From: JAAFHB01 sp963677935
GTDB lineage: Bacteria > Bacteroidota > Bacteroidia > Bacteroidales > Prolixibacteraceae
Reading direction: 5' to 3'
Assembly: GCA_963677935.2 (NCBI GenBank)
Contig: CAXXEH010000003.1
Span: forward strand, 6,262,001 to 6,326,000
Length of the DNA stretch: 64,000 bases
Of the stretch, positions 27,421 to 36,854 are shown one piece after another; the first letter of the stretch is position 1; each line of letters begins with the position of its first letter. A program made the position numbers and the translations under genes. Below the pieces are notes generated by a model. It made no database searches. It saw only the letters and a list, made by a program, of their open reading frames with translations, and was not told the origin of the DNA.

Positions 27421-28671
27421 ATGACTGAAAATAAAATATTAGTGACAATAGACGGCAATAAAGGTCGTAGTTCACAAGCCTATATCGTAGCCACTGCCTT
27501 TTTATCCCTTTTTGCACTGGTTGGGATAGCGTATTATGGGTTGCCCTTCTTTTACGACTTTATGACCAGGGAATATGGCTGGTCCCGTGCGGTAGTCACC
27601 TCCGGGAATGCTGCGGGAAAATTACTGGTTGGTCCATTGTTTGGTTTTGTTGCCGGATGGATGATCGACCGGTACGGGCCAAGGCGGCTGATGATTTCAG
27701 GATCATTAATGATGGGTGTTTCACTCATAGGATTAGGTTTTTCCAGTTCATTGCCTATGTTTTATTTGTTCTGGGTTTTTAATGCCCTAGGTTATGTTTT
27801 TGGAGGTCCGTTGCCATGCCAGGTGTTGGTTTCCAGGTGGTTCGACAAGAACAGGGGAAAGGCAATGGGGATTGCCTATCTAGGAATCGGAACAGGTGGG
27901 GCTTTGGTACCACTGTTCTCTGCCGGATTGGAAAAGGAATTTGGATGGCACCTTGCCTTAGGAGCGTTGGGTTTTCTGATTATTCTGATTGCTTTGCCAA
28001 TGGCCTGGTTCATCAAGGAACCAAAATTGAAGATAGAAGGGAAAACGCCTGCCCAACCCATGGCGCCAATTAGCAACATTCTCCGAAACCCATATTTTTA
28101 TCTCTTGGCTATCGGCAGTATGAGTTGTATGGGTGCTGTAGGCGGGATAAGCCAGCATATCAAATACTATTTAAATGACCTGCATTTGTCACAGTCAGAG
28201 GCTGCCCATGTGATGTCGTTGGTGCTGGTATTTAGCCTTGTTGGCAGGGTTTTGATGGGCTGGCTGGCTGATGTGATCCATCGCAAATATGTTATGATTT
28301 TGATTTACCTGTTGGTCGCGGTTTCAATTCCACTATTATTAATTCCTGATTTTCAGGGACGCATCTATCTTTTTTCTGTCCTGTTTGGAATTGGTCTGGG
28401 TGGCAATTACATGATCATCCCCTTAATGGCCGCTGACCTTTTTGGAGTGAGGGCTCTGGGCCGGACGATGGGCATTATCCTGGTCGCCGATGGCGTGGCA
28501 GAATCAGTATTTCCAATGCTCGTGGGCGCTTTGTACAACGATGTGGCAAAAAGCTACGCTATTGGATTTACGTTGCTAATATGCTTAGCCCTGACCGGCG
28601 CAATCATCGTCTCATTTTTGCCAAAGACATCCGAATTTAAGGAAAAGGACTTTCAGGTTGTACCAGGTTGA
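27421..28671 (+). CDS. MFS transporter
   Basis: About 416 residues with twelve hydrophobic helices. The start is ATG 27421; a TTG six bases upstream is less likely. The loop GWMIDRYGPRRLMI after helix 2 is the classical MFS motif (G-x3-D-R-x-G-x-R), and its counterpart GWLADVIHRKYVMI occurs in the second half. It resembles monocarboxylate/oxalate-type carriers more than sugar symporters. It sits between the exported oxidoreductase and the M20 hydrolase, so it likely imports the oxidised product or an acid or amide derivative. Confidence 0.9.
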   Translation: MTENKILVTIDGNKGRSSQAYIVATAFLSLFALVGIAYYGLPFFYDFMTREYGWSRAVVTSGNAAGKLLVGPLFGFVAGWMIDRYGPRRLMISGSLMMGVSLIGLGFSSSLPMFYLFWVFNALGYVFGGPLPCQVLVSRWFDKNRGKAMGIAYLGIGTGGALVPLFSAGLEKEFGWHLALGALGFLIILIALPMAWFIKEPKLKIEGKTPAQPMAPISNILRNPYFYLLAIGSMSCMGAVGGISQHIKYYLNDLHLSQSEAAHVMSLVLVFSLVGRVLMGWLADVIHRKYVMILIYLLVAVSIPLLLIPDFQGRIYLFSVLFGIGLGGNYMIIPLMAADLFGVRALGRTMGIILVADGVAESVFPMLVGALYNDVAKSYAIGFTLLICLALTGAIIVSFLPKTSEFKEKDFQVVPG

Positions 28672-28727
28672 AATTTTATTCAAAGTATGAAAAACAGTAC
28701 GGGATAGAATGAATTTAGAGAAAAAAT

Positions 28728-29849
28728 ATGAATTCTGAAGATGTAATCTCCTTGACAAGGAAACTAATTGCGATGAATACGGTAAACCCTCCCGGAAATG
28801 AAAGTGAGGTTGCTCAGTTTATAGGTAAGATTCTGGCCGATCGTGGCTTTAATGTTAAATACATCCCATTTGAGGCAAACCGGCTACATGTCATTGCAGA
28901 AAAAGGTTGTACAGGAGAAATACATCCGGTTGTTTTTACCGGGCATTTCGATACCGTACCACTGGGGGCAAAGAAATGGTCAGTCGATCCTTTTGGAGGA
29001 CTGATCAAAGACGGAAAGCTCTATGGTCGTGGTTCGAGTGATATGAAAGGTGGAGTGGCAGCAATGGTACTGGCTGCAATCAGTGCATTTGAGACCGGAA
29101 ATCCGGTTTCCGGCGTCCGTTTGATTCTTACCTCCGGCGAAGAATTGGGTTGCCAGGGAGCAAAGGATCTGGTCTCAACCTATTCAGATTTAGGTCACGC
29201 AAGAGGAATTATTGTGGGTGAACCAACAGATAATAAACCTGCAATCGGGCATAAGGGTGGCTTGTATCTGAGTTTGACAACCAGGGGAGTCACGGCACAT
29301 TCATCGATGCCCCATCTGGGAGACAACGCTATTTGTAAAGCCGCTCGCGCAATTGTCAAAGTTGAAAGATTTGATTTCGGGGTTGAAAGAGACCCGTTAC
29401 TTGGGATGCCAACACTTAACGTGGGTAAGTTTTCCGGAGGAATAAACATCAACTCAGTTCCCGATCGTGCTGAATTTACCATCGATGCCAGAACAACTAC
29501 CAAAGTCAGTCATGATGAACTTCTGATCCAACTTCGAAAAGAAATGGGAGAAGAAGTTTCTGTTGAAACTTTGGTCAATCTTCCTGCGGTATCAAGCGCC
29601 GAAAATGACGCGTTTGTGAAGATGGTTTATACTGTTTGCGGAATCCGGGCAGGAACTGAAGGTTACCCAAAATCAATGCCCTATCTGACGGATGCCTCGG
29701 TATTTCAGCCTGCCTATAACGGAGTCCCTACCATTGTCCTTGGCCCTGGATCGCCGGTAATGGCCCATCAGACTGATGAATTTTGTTATGTTAAACATCT
29801 TGAGAAAGCAATAGATTTATATAAGAATATAATTTTTAGAGGAGAATAG
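28728..29849 (+). CDS. M20-family metallopeptidase/deacylase (ArgE/DapE-like)
   Basis: A 373-residue cytoplasmic enzyme with the complete M20 di-zinc site: TGHFDTVP (His73, Asp75), GRGSSDMKGG (bridging Asp105), SGEELG (Glu138, Glu139), GEPTD and the late MAHQTDE His. The dimerisation domain lies at about 175-285 (ITTRGVTAHSS pattern around LTTRGVTAHSSMP). Family members cleave amide bonds of N-acyl amino acids or succinyl-diaminopimelate. Its place inside a catabolic operon with a DapA-like aldolase points to hydrolysis of an N-acylated or amide-linked substrate rather than to arginine or lysine biosynthesis. Confidence 0.88.
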   Translation: MNSEDVISLTRKLIAMNTVNPPGNESEVAQFIGKILADRGFNVKYIPFEANRLHVIAEKGCTGEIHPVVFTGHFDTVPLGAKKWSVDPFGGLIKDGKLYGRGSSDMKGGVAAMVLAAISAFETGNPVSGVRLILTSGEELGCQGAKDLVSTYSDLGHARGIIVGEPTDNKPAIGHKGGLYLSLTTRGVTAHSSMPHLGDNAICKAARAIVKVERFDFGVERDPLLGMPTLNVGKFSGGININSVPDRAEFTIDARTTTKVSHDELLIQLRKEMGEEVSVETLVNLPAVSSAENDAFVKMVYTVCGIRAGTEGYPKSMPYLTDASVFQPAYNGVPTIVLGPGSPVMAHQTDEFCYVKHLEKAIDLYKNIIFRGE

Positions 29850-29853
29850 AAAA

Positions 29854-30891
29854 ATGAATGAATATCCTGATAAAATAGCAAGTGACGAACAATTGGAGGA
29901 ACTTTTATCACGTCCTTCTGCAGCAACAATTGATTTATTCAGTCGAATAGATGGCGACATAATCTTTCTTGGAATAGCCGGGAAAATTGGCCCTTCGCTG
30001 GCAAACATGGCTAAACGGGCCTGTGATGCCGCAGGAGTAAACAAAAGGATCATCGGTGTATCCCGTTTCAGTAACCTGCAAGAAAAGAAGCAAATTGAAG
30101 ATTTTGGCATTGAAACCATTCAGGGAGACTTGCTCGATCTGGATTTCCTGGAAAGCCTTCCTAAAGTAAAAAATGTTTTCTTTTTGGCCGGAATGAAGTT
30201 CGGTTCTGAAGATAACCTTGCCCTGACCTGGGCAATGAATGCTTACCTGCCCGCCCTGGTGGCCGAATATTTTAACACCTCGCGGATTGTTGCCTATTCC
30301 ACCGGATGTGTATATCCTTTGGTAACCGTCGAATCCGGGGGATCGCGTGAAACGGATATGCCGCAACCGGTTGGCGAGTACGCCCAGTCGTGCCTCGGGC
30401 GCGAACGGATGTTCGAATACGGGAGTAAAAAGTACCATAATCCGGTGGTGCTCATCAGGCTGAATTATGCAGTCGAGCCCCGTTATGGCGTTTTGGTGGA
30501 TATTGCCACCAAAGTGAAGAATAACCTTCCAGTTGATTTGTCGATGGGATATTTCAACGTAGTCTGGCAGGGCGACGCCAACGAAGTGGTACTTCGTTCT
30601 CTTGAATATGCTGCAAGCCCCGCAAAAGTGATTAATCTCACAGGGCAGGAAACGCTTTCGGTGAAGGAAGTTGCACTGGAATTCGGAAAACTTTTCAACC
30701 TCGAACCCAGGCTTGTCGGAAAAGAGGCAAAAACTGCGCTGCTGAGCAATTCGAAACTGGCTGGCAGTTTATTTGGTGAGCCCAAAGTGAAGGTGAGCAA
30801 AGTAATTCAATGGGTTGCCCAATGGATAAATGATGATAAAAAATTGCTGGGAAAACCAACCCATTTTGAGGTCAGAGACGGAAAATATTAA
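29854..30891 (+). CDS. NAD-dependent epimerase/dehydratase-like protein, YxxxK Lys missing
   Basis: A 345-residue protein of the extended short-chain dehydrogenase fold, starting 4 bases after the M20 stop. The nucleotide-binding loop is FLGIAGKIG (38-46; G-x2-G-x2-G). The region VAYSTGCVYP matches the usual SS-x-x-V-Y catalytic strand. The YxxxK motif appears as EYAQSCLGRER: Tyr176 is kept but Cys180 replaces Lys. Loss of the Lys implies an altered mechanism or a non-redox role. Tight spacing puts it in the six-gene operon. The substrate is probably a sugar acid or hydroxy acid derivative (inference). Confidence 0.8.
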   Translation: MNEYPDKIASDEQLEELLSRPSAATIDLFSRIDGDIIFLGIAGKIGPSLANMAKRACDAAGVNKRIIGVSRFSNLQEKKQIEDFGIETIQGDLLDLDFLESLPKVKNVFFLAGMKFGSEDNLALTWAMNAYLPALVAEYFNTSRIVAYSTGCVYPLVTVESGGSRETDMPQPVGEYAQSCLGRERMFEYGSKKYHNPVVLIRLNYAVEPRYGVLVDIATKVKNNLPVDLSMGYFNVVWQGDANEVVLRSLEYAASPAKVINLTGQETLSVKEVALEFGKLFNLEPRLVGKEAKTALLSNSKLAGSLFGEPKVKVSKVIQWVAQWINDDKKLLGKPTHFEVRDGKY

Positions 30892-30903
30892 AAGAAAAAC
30901 CAT

Positions 30904-31971
30904 ATGAAACATACAGAATTACCAAAAGATGTATTAAACGTATTCCGGAAAGGGGTTGTTATTCCTGCTCTTCCGTTGGTTCTGGATAAAGACCGCAAGC
31001 TGGACGAAAGTGGTCAACGCGTACTGATGCGTTATTACTTGAATGCCGGAGCCGGTGGGGTTGCTGTAGCTGTTCACACCACACAGTTCGAAATTCGTTT
31101 ACCTGAATTCAGCTTATACGAACCTGTTTTGCAGATTGCCCGGGAAGAGTTCGACCGTTTTACTTCGGAAACCGGAAAACCTATCGTTCGAATTGCGGGT
31201 GTCATCGGGAAAACAGAACAGGCGCTTGGCGAGGCAAAACTGGCATTGGGAAAAGGTTTTCATGCCATTTTGCTTGGAGTTGCCGCATTTAAAGATGCAT
31301 CCAACGATGAAATCCTGAACCATTGTAAAGCTATTGCGGAAGTAATGCCAGTGATTGGGTTTTACCTGCAACCTTCTGTTGGTGGACGAAGACTTGATGT
31401 CGATTTTTGGCGTGAGTTTGCCAAAATTGAAAATGTAATTGCCATTAAAATGGCGCCTTTTAACCGCTATTACACACTGGATGTGGTGCGCGGTGTTGCA
31501 GAATCAGGAAGAGCAGGTGAAATTACATTATACACGGGGAACGATGACAACATATTAGTCGACTTGTTATCAGAATACGCGATCCAGGTTGGAGATAAAA
31601 CTATTAAAAAACAAATTGTTGGAGGATTGTTGGGGCATTGGGCTGTCTGGACAAAAAAGGCGGTTGATTTGCTGGAGAATATTCATAATGGTAAATTCGA
31701 TAGTGATACGCGAAAAGCGATGACATTAGCTCACCAAATTACCGACTCAAATGCTGCCTTTTTCGATTCAGCCAACAATTTTGCAGGTTGCATTGTCGGG
31801 CTTCATGAAGTACTGCGCCGTCAGGGCCTGATGGAGGGGCTTTGGGTACTGAACCCCAAAGAAGATATGTCACCCGGACAAATGGAAGAAATAGACAGGG
31901 TTTATGCAGCTTACCCTCATTTGAATGATGATGCATTTATCTCGGAAAACATTGATAAATGGCGGTCTTGA
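30904..31971 (+). CDS. DapA/NanA-family class I aldolase-like protein
   Basis: A 355-residue (beta/alpha)8 protein of the dihydrodipicolinate synthase family. The Schiff-base lysine is in VIAIKMAPF (Lys182), with the tyrosine in GFYLQPSVGG (Tyr154). It is about 60 residues longer than DapA itself, with an extended C-terminus. The pyruvate-binding GGTTGE-like motif is not recognisable: the region reads VAVHTTQFE. Family members condense or cleave pyruvate-derived keto acids or act as dehydratases. Last of the six-gene operon, 12 bases after the epimerase-like gene, it is a plausible final C-C cleavage or dehydration step. Confidence 0.85.
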   Translation: MKHTELPKDVLNVFRKGVVIPALPLVLDKDRKLDESGQRVLMRYYLNAGAGGVAVAVHTTQFEIRLPEFSLYEPVLQIAREEFDRFTSETGKPIVRIAGVIGKTEQALGEAKLALGKGFHAILLGVAAFKDASNDEILNHCKAIAEVMPVIGFYLQPSVGGRRLDVDFWREFAKIENVIAIKMAPFNRYYTLDVVRGVAESGRAGEITLYTGNDDNILVDLLSEYAIQVGDKTIKKQIVGGLLGHWAVWTKKAVDLLENIHNGKFDSDTRKAMTLAHQITDSNAAFFDSANNFAGCIVGLHEVLRRQGLMEGLWVLNPKEDMSPGQMEEIDRVYAAYPHLNDDAFISENIDKWRS

Positions 31972-32123
31972 AATAATCTATAAAGGGTTTTGAAATCCGA
32001 AAACACATGACTGGGAAAGCTTTTTTATTGATAGGATAATGAAATAAGGGATCATCGTATGTTGGGGAAAAGGGAATCCTGACCAAGTAGTAATCTTTTT
32101 GAAAAATTAAAAAAAATGTCATC

Positions 32124-34376
32124 ATGAAATACACTTTAAATACCAATAAAACAACAGGATGTGCTTTCCCATCACATATCAGTGATTTAGTAATTATTTT
32201 TCTATTGTTGTTCCTGACATGTTTTCAGTCCAATGGTCAGGTAAAAATTCCTGAAACAATTGTTTATGGAACAATTTATAATATTTTTCATGATGAATAT
32301 CAAACAGATGAATCTTTTTATAAAGCCGTGGATAAGGATATACAAAATATCCAAAAAGCTAATTTCAACCTCGTGATGCCTTTCCCTTTTGGCCAGTGGA
32401 ACAAAGATACAAAACAACAAGATTGGACAAGAACAGATTATCTGGTTGATAAAATAGAACAGAATCAATTGATGCTTATGCCAATGATGCTCAAGTCACA
32501 GCACCGGGCATATCTGCCTGCCTGGAAATGGCTTGAAATTCCGAATGGTAAAAGTGCCGGTGGGGTTAAATTTATGAATGAAGAGGTTAAGAATGTCATT
32601 GAAGATTATTTTAAGAGTGTTGCCAACCGGTATGGGCAACGTCACTCTTTGGTTGGATATAATCTTTGGAATGAAGCTCATTATGAATCAATTGACGAAA
32701 TCACCATTCCGAAATTCAGGGAGTGGCTCAAAAATAAATACAGTTCATTAAAACAACTTAACCGGGTATGGGCGGAAGATTTTTCAAGCTGGGATCAAAT
32801 CATTCCATCATCATCAGGAAATTGGGAATCTTCAATGCCAAAGATTGACTGGGATCTTTTCAGGTATAACAATAACGGAGATATTGCGAACTGGTGTTAT
32901 CAGACCATGAGAAAATATGATCAGAAACATTTTTGTGCAGTTAATACAGTTGGCACTGTGATGACAAACCGGAATATAGATCAGTGGAATCTGGATGGTC
33001 GCCAGATAGCTCCTTATACTGATATTTTTGGCATCTCCTTTTATCCGGACAAGTACATGGATATGTATAAAAAACCAATGCCTTATTGGGAATATAGTTG
33101 TGTTTATGATGTCACACGTTGTGATGCAGGAGATAGGCCCTGGTACCTTGTCGAAGCGCAAACGAACCAGCAAAATGGAATGGGAATGTTTCAGTTCATG
33201 ACTTACAATGATATTCATTTGTTATCATGGATGGCCTTTGCTGATAACTGCAAAGGAATCGTATTCTGGAAATGGCAGCCATTTTATCGCGGGCAGCAAG
33301 CTTTTGGAAGAGGATTGACTCAGTTTGATGGGAAATTGGCGCCCAGGGGTGAGGCTGCAAGAGATGTTGGCGCCGTTCTCAAAAAATACGGAAATCTATT
33401 ATATGCTGCTCAGGCAAAAAAAGCAGAAGTCGGAATATTGTATGATATTGTCGGGATGCAAAAATCAGTTGAAGCTTTAGGCCATTCGGATAGTAAAGAC
33501 GGTACTGACTATTTTATGCTTAAAAGTTTTGAAGGCACTTATAAAGCTCTTTTTGATAAGAATCTTCCCGTTGATATTCTTCGCTCAGACATGCCGCTGA
33601 GCGCAGAACAATTAAAGAATTACAAGATAATCTATATGCCTTACCAGTTGGCCATACGAAAGAACGTTACCGATTTGCTCCGCACTTACGTTAAAGATGG
33701 AGGCTGGTTAATTGCAGATTCCCGAACGGCAATTATGGATCAATATGATTTTGGGTTTGAAATTAATCCCGGATTTGGATTGGATACGCTTTTTGCTGCC
33801 CGTCGATTGGATATTTACGCAGCAGATTCAGTCTTTACCGTAAAAGTTGTTGATCCTCAGTACCATACTAAGAGCATGACAAAAGATTATTCATTCCAGG
33901 GTATTTATTTTAAAGAAAAACTGGAAGTTCTGCCTGGCGGAAAGGTAGTTGCCCGTTTTTTTCCCGATCTTGATCCTGCAATGATAACACACAATTACGG
34001 CAAGGGTGTTGCATTACTAAGTGCTGTCCCCTTAGGCGGCAGCTATTTTAGTGGTCTTCAAAATGCCGGTGAACTGATCGGCGACCTGGCATTAAAAGCA
34101 GGCGCGAAACCAACTGCTTTGGTTGTATCCGCAGGCAATCGTGAAATAATGGCTAAAATACATGAGAACGCAAAAAACGAAAAGCTAATCTATCTGAGTA
34201 ATCTATCTTCACAGCCTTTTGACGGGAAAGTCAAAATTCAGGATGTCAACCGGAATTTCGAAACCGCAACTGAAATTACGGACGACCGGAAAGTAGAATT
34301 TCACGCTGATAAGAAGGACTTGGCCATTGATATTCAGATACCACCCTATCGTTCAAAAGTAATTTGGCTGCATTAA
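32124..34376 (+). CDS. GH42-like beta-galactosidase, secreted
   Basis: A 750-residue enzyme with signal peptide (about 1-38). The GH-A-clan barrel contains VGYNLWNEAHY with the acid/base Glu184 and WYLVEAQTNQQ with the nucleophile Glu344. A trimerisation-like domain (about 430-640, with LLRTYVKDGGWLIADSRTA) and a C-terminal beta domain follow, the order found in GH42 enzymes. It probably removes terminal beta-galactose or a related beta-linked sugar in the periplasm. A 152-base gap separates it from the upstream operon, so it may have its own promoter. Confidence 0.82.
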   Translation: MKYTLNTNKTTGCAFPSHISDLVIIFLLLFLTCFQSNGQVKIPETIVYGTIYNIFHDEYQTDESFYKAVDKDIQNIQKANFNLVMPFPFGQWNKDTKQQDWTRTDYLVDKIEQNQLMLMPMMLKSQHRAYLPAWKWLEIPNGKSAGGVKFMNEEVKNVIEDYFKSVANRYGQRHSLVGYNLWNEAHYESIDEITIPKFREWLKNKYSSLKQLNRVWAEDFSSWDQIIPSSSGNWESSMPKIDWDLFRYNNNGDIANWCYQTMRKYDQKHFCAVNTVGTVMTNRNIDQWNLDGRQIAPYTDIFGISFYPDKYMDMYKKPMPYWEYSCVYDVTRCDAGDRPWYLVEAQTNQQNGMGMFQFMTYNDIHLLSWMAFADNCKGIVFWKWQPFYRGQQAFGRGLTQFDGKLAPRGEAARDVGAVLKKYGNLLYAAQAKKAEVGILYDIVGMQKSVEALGHSDSKDGTDYFMLKSFEGTYKALFDKNLPVDILRSDMPLSAEQLKNYKIIYMPYQLAIRKNVTDLLRTYVKDGGWLIADSRTAIMDQYDFGFEINPGFGLDTLFAARRLDIYAADSVFTVKVVDPQYHTKSMTKDYSFQGIYFKEKLEVLPGGKVVARFFPDLDPAMITHNYGKGVALLSAVPLGGSYFSGLQNAGELIGDLALKAGAKPTALVVSAGNREIMAKIHENAKNEKLIYLSNLSSQPFDGKVKIQDVNRNFETATEITDDRKVEFHADKKDLAIDIQIPPYRSKVIWLH

Positions 34377-34459
34377 AAGAACGATCAATATTAAAATTGA
34401 AAAGAAAAAGCTGAAAATGATTCAAATAAACAGAGTCAATCAATTTAATAAAAAAAAAG

Positions 34460-35398
34460 ATGAATAATATTTCGATTAATAGGTCAATGCATTCATTAAA
34501 AAACAAACTTAATGAATTGGAAAGCAGCGTAATAAATTGGTTTGTACTGAATAAAAAGAGAGACAGCTTAAATTTCAGGTGGGCTGCAGCTCTTCTTTTG
34601 ATTTTTTTTACAATTGGATGCAAGAGTTCTCCGGACATCAAAGTTCAGGAGATGACAATGAAGCTACCAAAAGGTAGCCAAACCTTTAGTGAGGAGCTAC
34701 TCCACGGAGAAATTGCGGATACGAAAATTGAACATTTTTCGTATGCAGGGCCTATTTCACAAACGGTAAAACTCTCTTTGGAAAATGTGAATATGTTTCT
34801 GTTTATCAAAGGGAATGGGAGCCTTCAGGCTGATACGCTGTCTTACGATATTGTACCGGAAAGCATTGCTATTCCATTCATTTTTAGCAGCATCACTTTT
34901 AAAGTCCCTGAAGGTGATACCATTCATTTCGTACAGTTTACAAAAAAATTGTCACCACAGGATTTTGAAGATATAAAAGCGTTCCCCATTGAAAACAAAT
35001 ACGATGTTTATTTTAAGAAATTTAGTGATTGCGAGGCTTATACGGAGAAGATAAAGAGTCCGAATACGGTTAGTCGCACCGTACTTCCAGCGGATATCAT
35101 ACCAAGGGTATCGCTCGGGACAGTAAAAACTGTAGGGCCGGATGCTGTGGGCGCACATGTACATCCAATGTTGGATCAATTATTCCTCGGCCTTGCTCAA
35201 AACAATATTACCGTTCATGCTGATCATAAATCAGCTGTTATGAGAGAATTTTCACTTCTTCACATCCCCATTGGATCAAACCATTGGGCAACTGTTGAGA
35301 AGGATAAAAAAATGTACTACCTGTGGATGGATTTCTTCCTTACCAAAGAAGGTCAGCTGTGGCTAAAGACGCATAAACCCATAAGTACGAAAAAGTAA
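34460..35398 (+). CDS. Cupin-domain lipoprotein of unknown function
   Basis: A 312-residue protein. An unusually long 47-residue N-terminal stretch precedes a hydrophobic segment ending in a lipobox (FFTIGCKSS, Cys about 54); no other in-frame ATG lies between, so the start is uncertain. The C-terminal half has GAHVHPMLDQLFLGL, a cupin-1-like metal-binding motif with two His, and HIPIGSNHWATVE as the possible second motif. The N-terminal half (about 75-170) looks like a second, degenerate cupin. It may be a sugar isomerase or binding protein anchored in the envelope. No precise function is recognised. Confidence 0.55.
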   Translation: MNNISINRSMHSLKNKLNELESSVINWFVLNKKRDSLNFRWAAALLLIFFTIGCKSSPDIKVQEMTMKLPKGSQTFSEELLHGEIADTKIEHFSYAGPISQTVKLSLENVNMFLFIKGNGSLQADTLSYDIVPESIAIPFIFSSITFKVPEGDTIHFVQFTKKLSPQDFEDIKAFPIENKYDVYFKKFSDCEAYTEKIKSPNTVSRTVLPADIIPRVSLGTVKTVGPDAVGAHVHPMLDQLFLGLAQNNITVHADHKSAVMREFSLLHIPIGSNHWATVEKDKKMYYLWMDFFLTKEGQLWLKTHKPISTKK

Positions 35399-35568
35399 AA
35401 TTTAAATTTGTCGGATTTGAAAAGAAGTTAATAATATTCCTTCCTTTACTATCAGGGTTGGGAAACATTTTAAATGTTCAAAAACTCCCTTAATCTTAGG
35501 TTTTTAGCATTTTTTTATCCGTATCTCTATTAAGAAATTTGATTATTGAAGGGCTTATTACTTACAGA

Positions 35569-36774
35569 ATGGAATCTATACGTGAAATTTACAGAGTTGG
35601 ATGTGGCCCCTCAAGCAGTCATACCATGGGACCCAGAAAAGCTGCGGAGAAGTTTCTGGAGCAGAACGATAAAGCTGCCAGATTCAGATGTACGTTGTAT
35701 GGGAGTTTAGCCGCAACTGGGAAGGGACATCTTACCGACATCACCATCCGCGAGGTGTTTAAAGATTATCCTGTGGAAATTGTTTGGAATCCGGGAACGT
35801 TTTTGCCATTTCATCCCAATGCATTAAAACTGGAGGCATTTTCGGAATCAGGAGAATTAATGGGACAGAAATTAAGCTACAGTGTTGGTGGTGGGGCAAT
35901 TGTTGAAGAGGGTCAGGAACACAATATGACAAGCACCTATAAACTTGATAAGCTGGAAGATATCCTAAAATGGTGTAATCAAAATGGGAAACAACTTTGG
36001 GAATTTGTTGAAGAAAATGAAGATAAAGAAATATGGAATTTTCTGGCTGATATTTGGGAAAAAATGGATGACTCAATCAGACGTGGAATATCCAGTGAAG
36101 GAATTATCCCCGGGGGATTGAAGCTTCCCAGAAAGGCTAATTTGTTCAAATTAAAATCAAAAAATTTTACGGGACCCTTAAAAAAGAGATCCCAATTATT
36201 TGCATTTGCCCTGGCTGTATCAGAAGAGAATGCAACAGGTGGAATTATTGTTACAGCCCCCACCTGCGGTGCTTGTGGCGCGGTTCCTGCCGTTCTTAAG
36301 TATTATCTTAAATATAATAAGATTAGTCTGATCCAATTACACAGGGCGCTGGCGACAGCAGGATTAATAGGGAATCTCGTGAAACATAATGCATCAATTT
36401 CCGGCGCTGAAGTGGGATGTCAGGGAGAAATTGGAACTGCCTGTGCGATGGCCTCAGCGGCTGCAACGCAACTGATGGGAGGCAGTTTAATGCAGATTGA
36501 ATACGCTGCCGAGATGGGTTTGGAGCATCACCTGGGACTAACCTGTGATCCTGTTGCAGGTTTGGTTCAAATTCCCTGCATCGAACGAAATGCAATGGCG
36601 GCAGAACGTGCACTGGCACATTCTACTTATGCATTAATGAGTGATGGTAGTCACCGGATAAGTTTTGATGAAGTAGTCGAAACGATGTATCAAACTGGCA
36701 AAGATCTTTCGAGTAGCTATAAGGAAACAAGCCGGGGTGGTTTAGCCCTTTACAAAGCTCTTCCTAAATATTGA
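35569..36774 (+). CDS. sdaA: L-serine dehydratase (ammonia-lyase), iron-sulfur type
   Basis: About 401 residues from ATG 35569 (a TTG lies 30 bases upstream). The start IREIYRVGCGPSSSHTMGP is the signature of the beta/N-terminal domain. The alpha domain carries the conserved cysteines in TAPTCGACGAVP, EVGCQGEIG and LTCDPVAG...IPCIERNAM, ligands of the catalytic [4Fe-4S] cluster. It converts L-serine to pyruvate and ammonia in the cytoplasm. Both halves are fused in a single chain. It is followed by a weak terminator and a convergent gene, and appears to be a stand-alone metabolic gene placed between glycan modules. Confidence 0.92.
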   Translation: MESIREIYRVGCGPSSSHTMGPRKAAEKFLEQNDKAARFRCTLYGSLAATGKGHLTDITIREVFKDYPVEIVWNPGTFLPFHPNALKLEAFSESGELMGQKLSYSVGGGAIVEEGQEHNMTSTYKLDKLEDILKWCNQNGKQLWEFVEENEDKEIWNFLADIWEKMDDSIRRGISSEGIIPGGLKLPRKANLFKLKSKNFTGPLKKRSQLFAFALAVSEENATGGIIVTAPTCGACGAVPAVLKYYLKYNKISLIQLHRALATAGLIGNLVKHNASISGAEVGCQGEIGTACAMASAAATQLMGGSLMQIEYAAEMGLEHHLGLTCDPVAGLVQIPCIERNAMAAERALAHSTYALMSDGSHRISFDEVVETMYQTGKDLSSSYKETSRGGLALYKALPKY

Positions 36775-36788
36775 ATTGTTAACCTTCG

Positions 36789-36814
36789 GTATTTTGAAAT
36801 AAAAATACTTTTTA
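36789..36814 (+). terminator. Weak intrinsic terminator after L-serine dehydratase
   Basis: gtatttt - gaaata - aaaatac forms a 7-bp stem immediately followed by cttttt. It lies between the convergent serine dehydratase and beta-mannosidase genes and could serve the former. The AT-rich stem makes it weak. Confidence 0.45.
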
Positions 36815-36854
36815 GACAACAGTTCCGATTTGAATTTATGAGAATAAATATATC

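Noticed and set aside
29935..30438. 167-codon minus-strand open frame
   Set aside because: It is fully antisense to the epimerase-like gene and has no independent protein signature.
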